A program made the translations under genes and the position numbers. The notes beneath the pieces are model-generated. The model did no database searches. It saw only the letters and a list, made by a program, of their open reading frames with translations, and was not told the origin of the DNA. A stretch of DNA of 9,968 bases from Acetofilamentum sp. (GTDB lineage: Bacteria; Bacteroidota; Bacteroidia; Bacteroidales; JAFGUD01): NCBI GenBank assembly GCA_020722645.1, contig DYKL01000110.1:1-9968 (forward strand). Direction: 5' to 3'. Shown here piece by piece: positions 1 through 7,202 of this stretch (within the stretch, counting starts at the first letter, position 1; every line of letters begins with the position of its first letter).

Positions 1-506
1 GAATATCAGTAATTTGAGATTGTAGTGTGAAATTTTCAATTAAAGTTAGGTATATTATTTCTATTCTTTCAGCCTGACGTACAGGTAGTTGTGCTTCGAT
101 TGGTACTCCGGATAAAACTGAGGCTTTGACGGGAATATTGTCAATCAGAATTTTTGTGTACTGGTTTCCGTTTACGCCTCTCATCAAAAACATCTCTCCG
201 AACTCACCGGAACCGGGTAGAGAAACTTTAACAGCCGGCAAACTTTTCAAAACATCTACAAGAGTTACATAGCCGTTCAGTAATATTTCTTCGTTTGTAA
301 CAACGTGAATAGTAACCGGTAAATCTTCAATCTTTTTTTCGCTTCGGCTTGCAGAAACAACTGTTATTTCACCTTCTTTTGTATGTTCAATAATATTTTC
401 AGATGTTAAACGATTCAGACGATAATCGGAAGTGTCTGTCTGACAGTAAAGAGTAATTTTAAACAGGAAATAAAATATTATAAAAAAAATATAACTTTTA
501 ACTCAT
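1..506 (-). pseudogene. TonB-dependent outer-membrane receptor, 5' part, apparently disrupted
   Basis: The minus-strand frame from 502 to the window edge encodes a hydrophobic signal-peptide-like N-terminus (FFIIFYFLF, then a Cys-Gln), followed by a TonB receptor plug domain. Plug signatures include GEITVVSASRSEKKIEDLP, the LVDVLKSLPAV segment, MRGVNGNQYTKILIDNIPV and QAERIEII. Such receptors import siderophores, cobalamin or glycans across the outer membrane using TonB energy. Two lesions are visible. First, the only ATG near the start (506-504) runs into TAA after one more codon. Removing a single T there would join ATG to the open frame and give MSKSYIFFI as a clean signal-peptide start. 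Second, after ERIEIIY (near position 50) the expected GPxSxLYG plug sequence is absent and unrelated sequence follows in frame to the edge. The promoter upstream looks intact, suggesting recent decay. A sequencing error at the start, or an unusual start codon, is possible. Confidence 0.72.
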
Positions 507-538
507 AATAAATTCAGATGTTTACAATTGGAATTCAC

Positions 539-567
539 CAAAATTACAAATTTTTTAATTAAGACAA
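539..567 (-). promoter_or_regulatory. Bacteroidetes-type promoter for the TonB receptor gene
   Basis: On the minus strand, TAATTTTG (546-539) matches the Bacteroidetes -7 consensus TAnnTTTG. A TTG (567-565) lies 18 nt upstream, close to the expected -33 TTTG position. Transcription would start near 532, about 26 nt before the ATG at 506. No Shine-Dalgarno sequence is seen, as is usual in this phylum. Confidence 0.5.
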
Positions 568-610
568 CTCAGAAATTAAAATCACCCGAAAATTTAAGAA
601 AAATTTTAAA

Positions 611-3600
611 TTAATCCTGCGAATTTTCAATTTTAATTCCTTCGGTTATGTGAATTTGTTTACCATCGAGAAAACAAACAACAAAAGCACCTTTAACATT
701 ACAATTATCTCTTAAAATTCTGGCTTCTTCGTAAGTTCTGAAAAAACCGATAGAATATTTGTAAAAACCATCAGCAAAACGTTCTTCAATTTTTTTATCA
801 CCTTTGTAAATGTCTGTTTTAATCTTATTATCAGATAAAGGTTTTCTGTCGGCACAAATCTGAACTTTGTAAACAAGCCCTTTTGTGTTTGTCTGACCGA
901 GTTCGTTGAGTTGTTCATCTTTGAGTTGCTGAATCATTCTTTGAGCTTGTGTAACGTATTCGCCATCAGGATTTTTTGAAATGTAATTTTGATAAGATGC
1001 AATGGAGTTGTCTTGTTGAGCATTATCCCACTGTTTTTTGTCGTTAGCAATAATTTGTTTGGTTTTTTCATCTTGAGATTGCCAGATATGTATAGCCTGA
1101 ATCAGATAACAAAGAGCATCGTTGTACAATTCAAAAGCTTTATTTACATCATCTTTTAATGTTAAGTATGGAATTTCAGCAATTTTTTCATCATTTATTT
1201 TGGCATATTTTGAAGAAATTTCCCTTGCTTCAAATATATTTTGTTCAGCATCAGCAATAAGTTCATTAGCTTTTATTTCATCTTCGGGAAAATCGTATAT
1301 AACACCTGTCATTTTTTGAACATAGAAATCATAAAGCCCACCATAAGCGACGTCGTAATAAATCAGTGCATTTTTTCTGAATTTTTTTGCATCATACAGC
1401 TTTTTTTCAGCTTTTTCTTTGTCCGAATCTTTATCACTCAAAAGTAAACTCAAATTCTTTTCATCTTCTTTATCTGCTTCAGTCATAAGTTCGTCAGCTT
1501 TTGTTTTTTGTTCTCTATAACCGTTTATCTGTTCTTTTTCTATTGTGTTAAGAATATTTTCCAAAATAGTAAAATAGATTTCCGGATTTCCGCATAAAAC
1601 TTCAAGATTTTCGGGATTACTGAGCGAAGAAGCCAATACTTTTGTTATTTCGTCGAAAATTACGAAACCAATTGTGTCTTTTCCGTAGTCTTTTTGACCA
1701 ATGTCAATACTAATTCTATCTTTTGAAATACCATTAGAAATAAGATAGTCAATAGCGTTAGTCCTTCGGTTATCGTCCAAAACAGGCTCTTCGTAATAGA
1801 ATTCATTTGTTGAGAATCTTACTTGCAAAAATTCATTAACCTGCATATATCTTACAAGAATATCCAGTTCAGCAATATTTCGGTTTTCGATTTGAGCTGA
1901 TTCAGGTTCAAAAACAAGAAATTTTTCGCTGAAAACAGTTCCTTCTACAAGCGGATCTAATTGAGCGTTATATTCAATTTTGTTGTATTGACCTTCATTT
2001 TTTTCAATAAATTTTGTGTCGTATAAAAAGCCGTCAGCCTCATAATAAACATAAAAATCCTTGTTGTTTGGAACAACAAACAGATATTTTCCTGTAACAA
2101 AATTTGCCGAATAGTTATTGTCTAAGGTCATATCTTCGAGTTTTACAGCAGAAATTATTACTTTGGGAGGAACAGTACAAACAGAGTCGGTAATGATTAT
2201 TTGATTTTGATTTTCGGTTTTGCGTGTTATAAATATTTTGTCTTTAATTTCATAAGTATAATTTTTAGTGATTTTTCTGTTTCCGATTATCAGAGTATCA
2301 CCATTATAAACAGCTTCTTCTTTTGGAAATGCAGAGGTTTTAATGTCTGCATCATAAGCATAGCCTGTAACGAGAGTTAAAGAATTATTTTCTTCGTCTG
2401 AAATATTAGCAATATAGATATTTGTAACACCTTCCTGACGTGAAGAATAATAAGCCCTTTTTCCATCAATTGTCAAAACAAAAAACACATCATTATCAAC
2501 AGTATTGAGTGGAAAACCAAGATTTTTCGCTACAGACCAGTCTCCTGATTCTTTTTTTGATACAAAAACGTCGTATCCACCCATACCTTTGTGCCCTTCT
2601 GAACTGAAATAAAGAGTAACACCATCGGGGTGAATAAAAGGACCTTCTTCGTTTTTTTCAGTGTTGATGTTTGGACCAAGATTTTTGGCTTCTCCCCAAG
2701 TTCCATCGCCTTGTTTTTCAGAGACATAAATATCCAGACCTCCGTAACCGCCTCTTCTGTCGGAAGTGAAGTACAAATAATGACCATCGGCAGAAACAGA
2801 AGCGTGAGTTTCACGTTTTTTAGAATTAATCGTTTTGTCCAATAAGACCGGATTTGTCCATTTATCTCCCTGAAGTTGTGAATAATAAAGATTCCCGCTG
2901 TTTTTTTTGTCGGATATATATAAATAAAGTTCTTGTCCGTCAACGCTCAGACCACTTGTAGCAACGTGAGTCATAGGTAAATTTATGTTCTGAGGCAGAG
3001 GTTCGGGTTTTGTCCAGTAGCCATGTGTTTTGTCATATTTGTAAATATTTTCGTAAAAATCACCTTCAATAGTTTTTTCTTTATTCAAATCGCCTCTTTT
3101 AGAAGTAAAATAAAGAAAGTTTTCGTCAGCCGAAATAACTGGTGTGTGCTCAGAAAAACTTGTATTTATTATTCCCAACCTTGTTACAACCAATGGTTTT
3201 GGATTGTTAAACAGTTCCTGAGCCGATTTAGTTAATTCAATTTGCTCATAAAGAATTTTCAGCAATTTTTTGTTTTTAATCATAGGTCTGAGTTCCAAAA
3301 ACATTTTTTCAGCCATATCAAACTGATAACTCATAAAATAAGCTCTACCCAAAAAATAATACGCATCTATCAGATTGACTTCATTTCCTTTTGGATTTGC
3401 CTTGTAATATTCAAGTACTTTTTCTAAAATAGGAACAGCTTTATATTTTTCGGGTGAATGCATATAGCAATAACCAAGCTGAAACTGAATTTCATAATTA
3501 TCAGGATTAGTAATAATAAGTTTTTCAAATAATTCAATCGCTGCTTCACACTGATCCAGATTGAGGTAATCCATTGCCTGATAAAATGTTTGTTTTTCTT

Positions 3601-3694
3601 CTTTATCTGATATTTTTTCAATTTCTTGAGAATACAGATTTTTAGAAAAAAACAATAAAATAGAAAAAACCGAAAGTAGGAAAATTTTATTCAT
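611..3694 (-). CDS. PorE-like envelope protein: TPR, PD40 propeller, OmpA-like and SPOR-like domains
   Basis: A 1027-residue exported protein. Residues 1-22 form a signal peptide (lysine, hydrophobic core, cleavage near LYSQ). Residues about 35-157 are TPR-like helices. Residues about 180-430 carry PD40/WD40-like propeller blades, with repeats such as SADENFLYFTSKR, SADGHYLYFTSDRRGG and HPDGVTLYFSSEGHKG. Residues about 440-565 look like a carboxypeptidase-regulatory-type beta-sandwich (start VTGYAYDAD) with an inserted loop. Residues about 580-680 resemble an OmpA C-terminal peptidoglycan-binding domain (NRRTNAIDYLISNGI). Residues about 715-930 are charged helical sequence with coiled-coil character. 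Residues about 938-1015 are SPOR-like (VYKVQICA, then GFYKYSIGFFRTYEEARILR). The first four domains match the order in PorE of the type IX secretion system, which is known to link that machine to peptidoglycan. The family has many paralogs, so orthology is unproven. The OmpA part lacks the usual Asp of the GHTD motif (FSTN here), so peptidoglycan binding may be weak. The gene is divergent from hutH and ends about 45 bp before the receptor promoter. Confidence 0.85.
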   Translation of the reverse strand: MNKIFLLSVFSILLFFSKNLYSQEIEKISDKEEKQTFYQAMDYLNLDQCEAAIELFEKLIITNPDNYEIQFQLGYCYMHSPEKYKAVPILEKVLEYYKANPKGNEVNLIDAYYFLGRAYFMSYQFDMAEKMFLELRPMIKNKKLLKILYEQIELTKSAQELFNNPKPLVVTRLGIINTSFSEHTPVISADENFLYFTSKRGDLNKEKTIEGDFYENIYKYDKTHGYWTKPEPLPQNINLPMTHVATSGLSVDGQELYLYISDKKNSGNLYYSQLQGDKWTNPVLLDKTINSKKRETHASVSADGHYLYFTSDRRGGYGGLDIYVSEKQGDGTWGEAKNLGPNINTEKNEEGPFIHPDGVTLYFSSEGHKGMGGYDVFVSKKESGDWSVAKNLGFPLNTVDNDVFFVLTIDGKRAYYSSRQEGVTNIYIANISDEENNSLTLVTGYAYDADIKTSAFPKEEAVYNGDTLIIGNRKITKNYTYEIKDKIFITRKTENQNQIIITDSVCTVPPKVIISAVKLEDMTLDNNYSANFVTGKYLFVVPNNKDFYVYYEADGFLYDTKFIEKNEGQYNKIEYNAQLDPLVEGTVFSEKFLVFEPESAQIENRNIAELDILVRYMQVNEFLQVRFSTNEFYYEEPVLDDNRRTNAIDYLISNGISKDRISIDIGQKDYGKDTIGFVIFDEITKVLASSLSNPENLEVLCGNPEIYFTILENILNTIEKEQINGYREQKTKADELMTEADKEDEKNLSLLLSDKDSDKEKAEKKLYDAKKFRKNALIYYDVAYGGLYDFYVQKMTGVIYDFPEDEIKANELIADAEQNIFEAREISSKYAKINDEKIAEIPYLTLKDDVNKAFELYNDALCYLIQAIHIWQSQDEKTKQIIANDKKQWDNAQQDNSIASYQNYISKNPDGEYVTQAQRMIQQLKDEQLNELGQTNTKGLVYKVQICADRKPLSDNKIKTDIYKGDKKIEERFADGFYKYSIGFFRTYEEARILRDNCNVKGAFVVCFLDGKQIHITEGIKIENSQD

Positions 3695-3916
3695 AAATGA
3701 TAATTGTTACTCATTTTAGTTTTTTAATCAAAAAAAATAAAATTTAGTTGTTTTATATTGTATAATGTCTGTTGAAGTCAGCTAAATACACATAATTTCA
3801 AAAATTAAGCCAAGTATTGTTAATTTTGAACAAATTTTGACTAATTATTACAGCATTACAAATAGTTATGTTTAATAATTTTAAAATTATAAATAAACAA
3901 TCGAATTGTGTTTGTA

Positions 3917-3938
3917 AAATAAATTTTAAATAAATTTT
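3917..3938. repeat. 11-bp tandem duplication (AAATAAATTTT x2)
   Basis: Two exact adjacent copies of AAATAAATTTT lie at 3917-3927 and 3928-3938, just upstream of the candidate hutH promoter box. A change in copy number by slippage would alter promoter spacing, but no such effect can be shown from one sequence. Confidence 0.6.
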
Positions 3939-3959
3939 AATCCATTTTTCAGGTTTTTT

Positions 3960-3967
3960 TATTTTTG
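3960..3967 (+). promoter_or_regulatory. Candidate -7 box for hutH
   Basis: TATTTTTG matches TAnnTTTG exactly and lies 22 nt before the ATG at 3990. No TTTG or TTG is present about 18-20 nt upstream, so support is partial. Short T-rich matches are expected by chance in this base composition. Confidence 0.35.
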
Positions 3968-3989
3968 CAAATCTAGAAAATTTTCAATT

Positions 3990-5480
3990 ATGGACAAAAT
4001 ACACAAAATAACACCTGAAAAAATTGATTTTAACACAATAAATCAACTTATAGAAAAAAATTTAAAGTTGGAATTATCAGAAGAATCAAAAAACAGAATC
4101 GAAAAATGCAGAAATTATTTAGATGAAAAAATGAAAAACCAGAAAGAACCGATTTATGGAATTTCGACCGGTTTTGGAGCACTTCATAGTCATACCATTT
4201 CTTCGAATCAACTTGAAAGTTTACAAAAAAATTTGGTAATGTCTCATGCTTGCGGAACAGGTGACGAAGTTTCAAGTGAACTCGTAAAATTGATGATGTT
4301 TCTGAAAATTCACGCTTTATCACTTGGACATTCAGGCGTTCAGATATCGACAGTCGAAAGAATTATTGAAATGTACAACAATGATATAATCCCAGTAGTC
4401 TTTAAATTCGGTTCTCTTGGTGCATCAGGCGATTTGGCTCCACTGGCACATTTATTTCTGCCGCTGATAGGAGAGGGAGAAGTATATTTTAAAGGGAAAA
4501 AAGTAAGTTCAACCGAAGTTCTCGAAAAAATGAAATGGAAACCTCTTAAATTGAAATCAAAAGAAGGTCTTGCATTGCTAAACGGAACCCAATTTATGCT
4601 TGCACACGGAGTATTGGCTGTTTTAAATGCAATGAGGATTTCAAAATTAGCAGATATAATTGCGGCTGTTTCATTAGATGCTTTTGACGGAAGATTAGAC
4701 CCGTTTTTTGAAAATATTCAGACAATCAGACCGCATCAGGGGCAAATTGAAACCGGTAAAGTTTTCAGAGACATTCTTAAAGGCAGTGAATTGATAAACA
4801 GATACAAAAGACACGTTCAGGATCCATATTCATTCAGATGTATTCCGCAAGTACACGGTGCTACAAAAGACACGATTAGATATGTCGAAACAGTTTTGCT
4901 GACCGAAATGAACTCCGTAACCGATAATCCTACAATTTTCTCGGACAGTGACCAGATAATTTCGGGTGGTAATTTCCACGGACAGCCACTTGCTTTGGCT
5001 TTTGACTTTTTGGCTATTGCAATTGCAGAATTGGGTAGCATTTCTGAACGCAGAGTTTACAGATTGATCTCAGGCTGGCGGGATTTACCGGAGTTTTTGG
5101 TCGCAAATCCCGGATTAAATTCGGGTTTTATGATACCGCAATACACTGCTGCATCAATTGTTAGTAAAAATAAACAACTATGTACTCCTTCGTCAGTAGA
5201 TTCAATTCCTTCGTCAAATGAACAGGAAGACCACGTTAGTATGGGAGCAAATGCTGCAACAAAACTCATAGAAGTTGTGGAAAATGTTTACAAAATTATT
5301 GCTATAGAATTGTTTAATGCCGCTCAGGCTTTGGAATTCAGAAAACCTTTTAAAACATCACCGTTTTTGGAAAAATTTATTGCCAAATACCGTAAAATAG
5401 TTGATTACATTGAAGACGATAAAATTTTGTACAAAGAAATTGATAAATCAGTTGAGTTTATAAAAAAATATGAGTTTTGA
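3990..5480 (+). CDS. hutH: Histidine ammonia-lyase (histidase)
   Basis: A cytosolic enzyme of the MIO-dependent aromatic amino-acid lyase family. Histidases deaminate L-histidine to urocanate and ammonia, the first step of histidine breakdown. The 496 residues are full length for a bacterial HutH (about 500). The self-cyclising Ala145-Ser146-Gly147 triad sits in FGSLGASGDLAPLAHL and would form the MIO prosthetic group. Other active-site blocks are present: the catalytic Tyr56 in IYGISTGFG, Ser85-His86 in NLVMSHACGTG, Asn198 in ALLNGTQ, Tyr280 and Arg283 in DPYSFRC, and QEDHVSMGANAA at 412-423. The His after Ser85 and the Glu in QEDH favour histidase over phenylalanine lyase. Tyrosine lyase, or an arylpolyene/flexirubin-type lyase, is less likely. 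No hutU, hutI or hutG lies in view, so it is an isolated gene here. There is no Shine-Dalgarno sequence. The start is the first ATG after the -7 box and gives a normal N-terminus. Confidence 0.93.
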   Translation: MDKIHKITPEKIDFNTINQLIEKNLKLELSEESKNRIEKCRNYLDEKMKNQKEPIYGISTGFGALHSHTISSNQLESLQKNLVMSHACGTGDEVSSELVKLMMFLKIHALSLGHSGVQISTVERIIEMYNNDIIPVVFKFGSLGASGDLAPLAHLFLPLIGEGEVYFKGKKVSSTEVLEKMKWKPLKLKSKEGLALLNGTQFMLAHGVLAVLNAMRISKLADIIAAVSLDAFDGRLDPFFENIQTIRPHQGQIETGKVFRDILKGSELINRYKRHVQDPYSFRCIPQVHGATKDTIRYVETVLLTEMNSVTDNPTIFSDSDQIISGGNFHGQPLALAFDFLAIAIAELGSISERRVYRLISGWRDLPEFLVANPGLNSGFMIPQYTAASIVSKNKQLCTPSSVDSIPSSNEQEDHVSMGANAATKLIEVVENVYKIIAIELFNAAQALEFRKPFKTSPFLEKFIAKYRKIVDYIEDDKILYKEIDKSVEFIKKYEF

Positions 5481-5523
5481 AAATTGCAATTTTTATAAAG
5501 CGAATTAAGAATGCGAATTAAGA
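5480..5523. repeat. AT palindrome and paired 11-bp repeat after hutH
   Basis: AAAATTGCAATTTT (5480-5493) is a perfect 14-bp palindrome right at the hutH stop. It is followed by GCGAATTAAGA twice (5500-5510 and 5513-5523). The palindrome lacks GC pairs and so is at best a weak terminator. The rest of the gap to about 5638 is AT-rich with no gene or clear signal. Confidence 0.4.
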
Positions 5524-5638
5524 GTTAAAATTGTTCTAAAAATTATTTTTATTATTTTGTTGAAAATCAGCAAAATAAATGACTAAAAATTTGGTTAATT
5601 GCTTGAAATTCAGTATTTTACAGGATTTTTAACAATAA

Positions 5639-6003
5639 ATAAAAATCGCAAATGTCTGAAAATAAGCAAATCAGCCTAATTGCTATTTGTTTGAAAATCA
5701 GCAAGTTATATAAATTAGAATTAAAATATTATAATGAACGTTTTACAAACAATAAAAATCCAAAATTCACAGATATAGAGGCTATTACAATATATTTATT
5801 TGCATTGAAACAACATAAGTTTTTTGAAATAAAACAAATTTATCGTTTTGCTATAGATTATTTATTATCTTGGTTTCCTGATTTGCCTTCATATAAGGCA
5901 TTTAACACCAGATTAAATAAATTATCTTCATTTCTTTGCATCAGTCAGGTATTTTCACATGACTGAATTTCAGATGTATAAGTATAGACATACGGATATA
6001 AGG
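5639..6003 (+). mobile_element. Decayed insertion element, internally deleted (copy A)
   Basis: The right end (5935-6003) matches the right end of the MITE-like element at 7203-7357: 16 identical bases TTTGCATCAGTCAGGT, a different loop, then GACTGAATTTCAGAT and on to the terminal repeat with only a few changes. The proposed left end, ATAAAAATCGCAAATGTCT from 5639, resembles the MITE left terminus CCTTAAATCCGCAAGTCT with gaps. ATAA flanks both proposed ends (5635-5638 and 6004-6007), a possible target duplication that is weak in such AT-rich DNA. A transposase fragment lies between the ends and its reading frame runs straight into the shared right end. The simplest reading is an element that lost the rest of its transposase gene. 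The right end is well supported; the left boundary is an inference. Confidence 0.45.
5652..5966 (+). pseudogene. Transposase N-terminal remnant (IS982/IS4-like)
   Basis: This 104-residue frame begins MSENKQISLI and resembles the helical N-terminal domain that precedes the DDE catalytic core in IS982-like and related transposases. Recognisable pieces are KFTDIEAITIYLFALKQHKF (start of the conserved region), IYRFAIDYLLSWFPDLPSY, and FNTRLNKLS at the end. Recognisable sequence stops around residue 93 (near 5934). There the frame enters the element's right-end repeat and terminates with SQVFSHD. All DDE catalytic residues are missing, so it cannot be an active transposase. It could still bind element ends if expressed, but nothing shows that. 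Family assignment is by pattern recognition and is tentative. Confidence 0.62.
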
Positions 6004-6050
6004 ATAATGCTGAAAATATATTTTTTTTACACATCTCTAATTCTAAAAAT

Positions 6051-6899
6051 ATGCAATACGAAGATAATCCTAAAAGTATTAAATATTATGTCAAAAGATA
6101 CCTATACGAGAACAAAGAATTATTTGTCGGTAAAAAAGTTGTCGATTTCCCTGCCGGAAATGGAGTTACTTCTAAAATTTTGAGAGAAATCGGAGCGATT
6201 CCTATTCCTATGGACTTGTTTCCTGAATACTTCCAAATAGAAGGAATAAAATGTGAAAGAGCCAATATAAAAAACGGACTCCCAATCAACGAAAAGTCAA
6301 TAGATGCTTTAATTTGTCAGGAAGGAATTGAACATTTCAGCGACCAGTACGAAGCTCTGAAAGAATTTAACAGGGTTTTAAAAAATGAGGGTATTTTGCT
6401 GATTACTACTCCAAATTATTCAAATCTTCGAGCCAGAATAAGTTATCTACTATCGGAAAGTGAACGGTTTAATTCTAAAATGCCTCCTAATGAACTTGAC
6501 AGTATTTGGATGTCGAAACAGGAAATTACTGATGAAATATATTTTGGACATATTTTTTTGATTGGAATTCAAAAATTAAGAGTGTTAGCTAAATTGTCAG
6601 GATTTAGAATAAAAAAATATCATTTTACAAGAGTCAGATTTACTGCTCTTTTATTTTTTCCATTTTTATATCCTTTCATATATTTATCAAACCGTATAGC
6701 ATACAATAGAAATATGAAAAAAAACAAAGACTATGATTATGAAACAAAAAAAAGCATTTATGGCGAAATTTTCAGATTATCTGTTAGTCCTAAAATATTA
6801 GTTGGAAGAAATTTAATGGTTGAATTTGTTAAAGAACAAGATTTTGTGAACGTTGTACAAAAACTTAGAACAAAACAAAAAAATTTTGGAATAACATAA
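6051..6899 (+). CDS. Class I SAM-dependent methyltransferase, possibly membrane-associated
   Basis: A 282-residue protein with a Rossmann-type methyltransferase core (Methyltransf_11/23-like). Motif I is VVDFPAGNGVTS (30-41), which binds S-adenosylmethionine. An acidic residue ends strand 2 (D55 in IPMDLF). LICQEGIEHF (87-96) is the motif IV region, and VLKNEGILLITTPN (109-122) is the post-motif strand typical of the family. A His at 167 followed by the LRVLAKLSGF helix fits the family's C-terminal part. Residues 197-213 are very hydrophobic and aromatic (ALLFFPFLYPFIYL) with basic flanks, suggesting a membrane-dipping helix, so a lipid, quinone or cell-surface glycan substrate is possible but unproven. 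The first in-frame ATG was chosen: the frame stays open upstream back to a TAG near 5985-5987 without another usual start. There is no Shine-Dalgarno sequence and no partner gene. It sits between two related mobile-element ends in the same orientation. Confidence 0.8.
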   Translation: MQYEDNPKSIKYYVKRYLYENKELFVGKKVVDFPAGNGVTSKILREIGAIPIPMDLFPEYFQIEGIKCERANIKNGLPINEKSIDALICQEGIEHFSDQYEALKEFNRVLKNEGILLITTPNYSNLRARISYLLSESERFNSKMPPNELDSIWMSKQEITDEIYFGHIFLIGIQKLRVLAKLSGFRIKKYHFTRVRFTALLFFPFLYPFIYLSNRIAYNRNMKKNKDYDYETKKSIYGEIFRLSVSPKILVGRNLMVEFVKEQDFVNVVQKLRTKQKNFGIT

Positions 6900-7202
6900 T
6901 AATTTTGGTTTGGCTTATCTTATTTTTAATTTTTTTAACGACTTTTTGATACCGGATTTTATAATTTATCTTTAAAATCTTAACAAAAAAGCTAATAAAA
7001 AATTTATTTTTAAGAAAAATAATATACATTTGTTTATCTCAATAATAAGTTAATTTTTCAATTAAAGTCATCCTGAGTGATAACGAAGGAAGCAACTTAT
7101 TGATTTTCAATTATTTACTAATTTTTATTTTATCGAACATAGTTTGCTGAATATCAGACAGTTAATCCTATATGCAACGAACTATTATTGAAATTACTAA
7201 TA
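6900..7202. other. Gene-poor AT-rich spacer
   Basis: No convincing gene is seen in these 303 bp. There is one exact TAnnTTTG match (TACATTTG, 7025-7032) without a -33 box and 370 bp from the next gene, one dispersed-repeat relic (7067-7097), and a 19-codon frame beginning ATGCAACGAACT at 7172 that runs into the element at 7203 and stops at 7228. No strong terminator hairpin follows the methyltransferase gene. Confidence 0.6.
7067..7097. repeat. Relic of a GTCATCCTGAG...CGAAGGA-type dispersed repeat
   Basis: GTCATCCTGAGTG followed by ATAACGAAGGAAGC resembles the short dispersed sequence GTCATCCTGAGCG...CGAAGGATC, recalled from many bacterial genomes including Bacteroidetes. The copy has changes in its centre and 3' end. 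It stands out from its surroundings by higher GC content. It lies about 100 bp left of the MITE-like element. The match is from memory, not a search. Confidence 0.4.

Larger units (their letters stand above)
3695..3989. other. Divergent intergenic region between the envelope gene and hutH
   Basis: This AT-rich 295 bp holds the 5' regions of two divergent genes. No ORF or RNA gene is seen. For the leftward envelope gene I find no exact TAnnTTTG box; the nearest is TA followed by eight T and a G, which does not fit. For the rightward gene there are two exact -7 matches, at 3821-3828 and 3960-3967, both without a -33 box. Positions 3917-3938 are two perfect tandem copies of AAATAAATTTT, lying where a -33 region for the second box would fall. 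Confidence 0.6.

Noticed and set aside
2530..2943. A 137-codon minus-strand frame within the PorE-like gene
   Set aside because: It is on the same strand in another frame of a well-supported gene with propeller repeats, so it is a shadow.
3695..3780. Possible TAnnTTTG promoter for the PorE-like gene
   Set aside because: The nearest sequence is TA, eight T and a G, three bases too long. No exact match is present.
5560..5704. TTGAAAATCAGCAA present at 5560-5573 and 5691-5704
   Set aside because: A single 14-bp match in AT-rich DNA with no extended similarity is likely chance.
5959..6183. A 74-codon plus-strand frame between the transposase remnant and the methyltransferase
   Set aside because: It starts in the mobile-element repeat and overlaps the methyltransferase core in another frame. 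It resembles no known protein.
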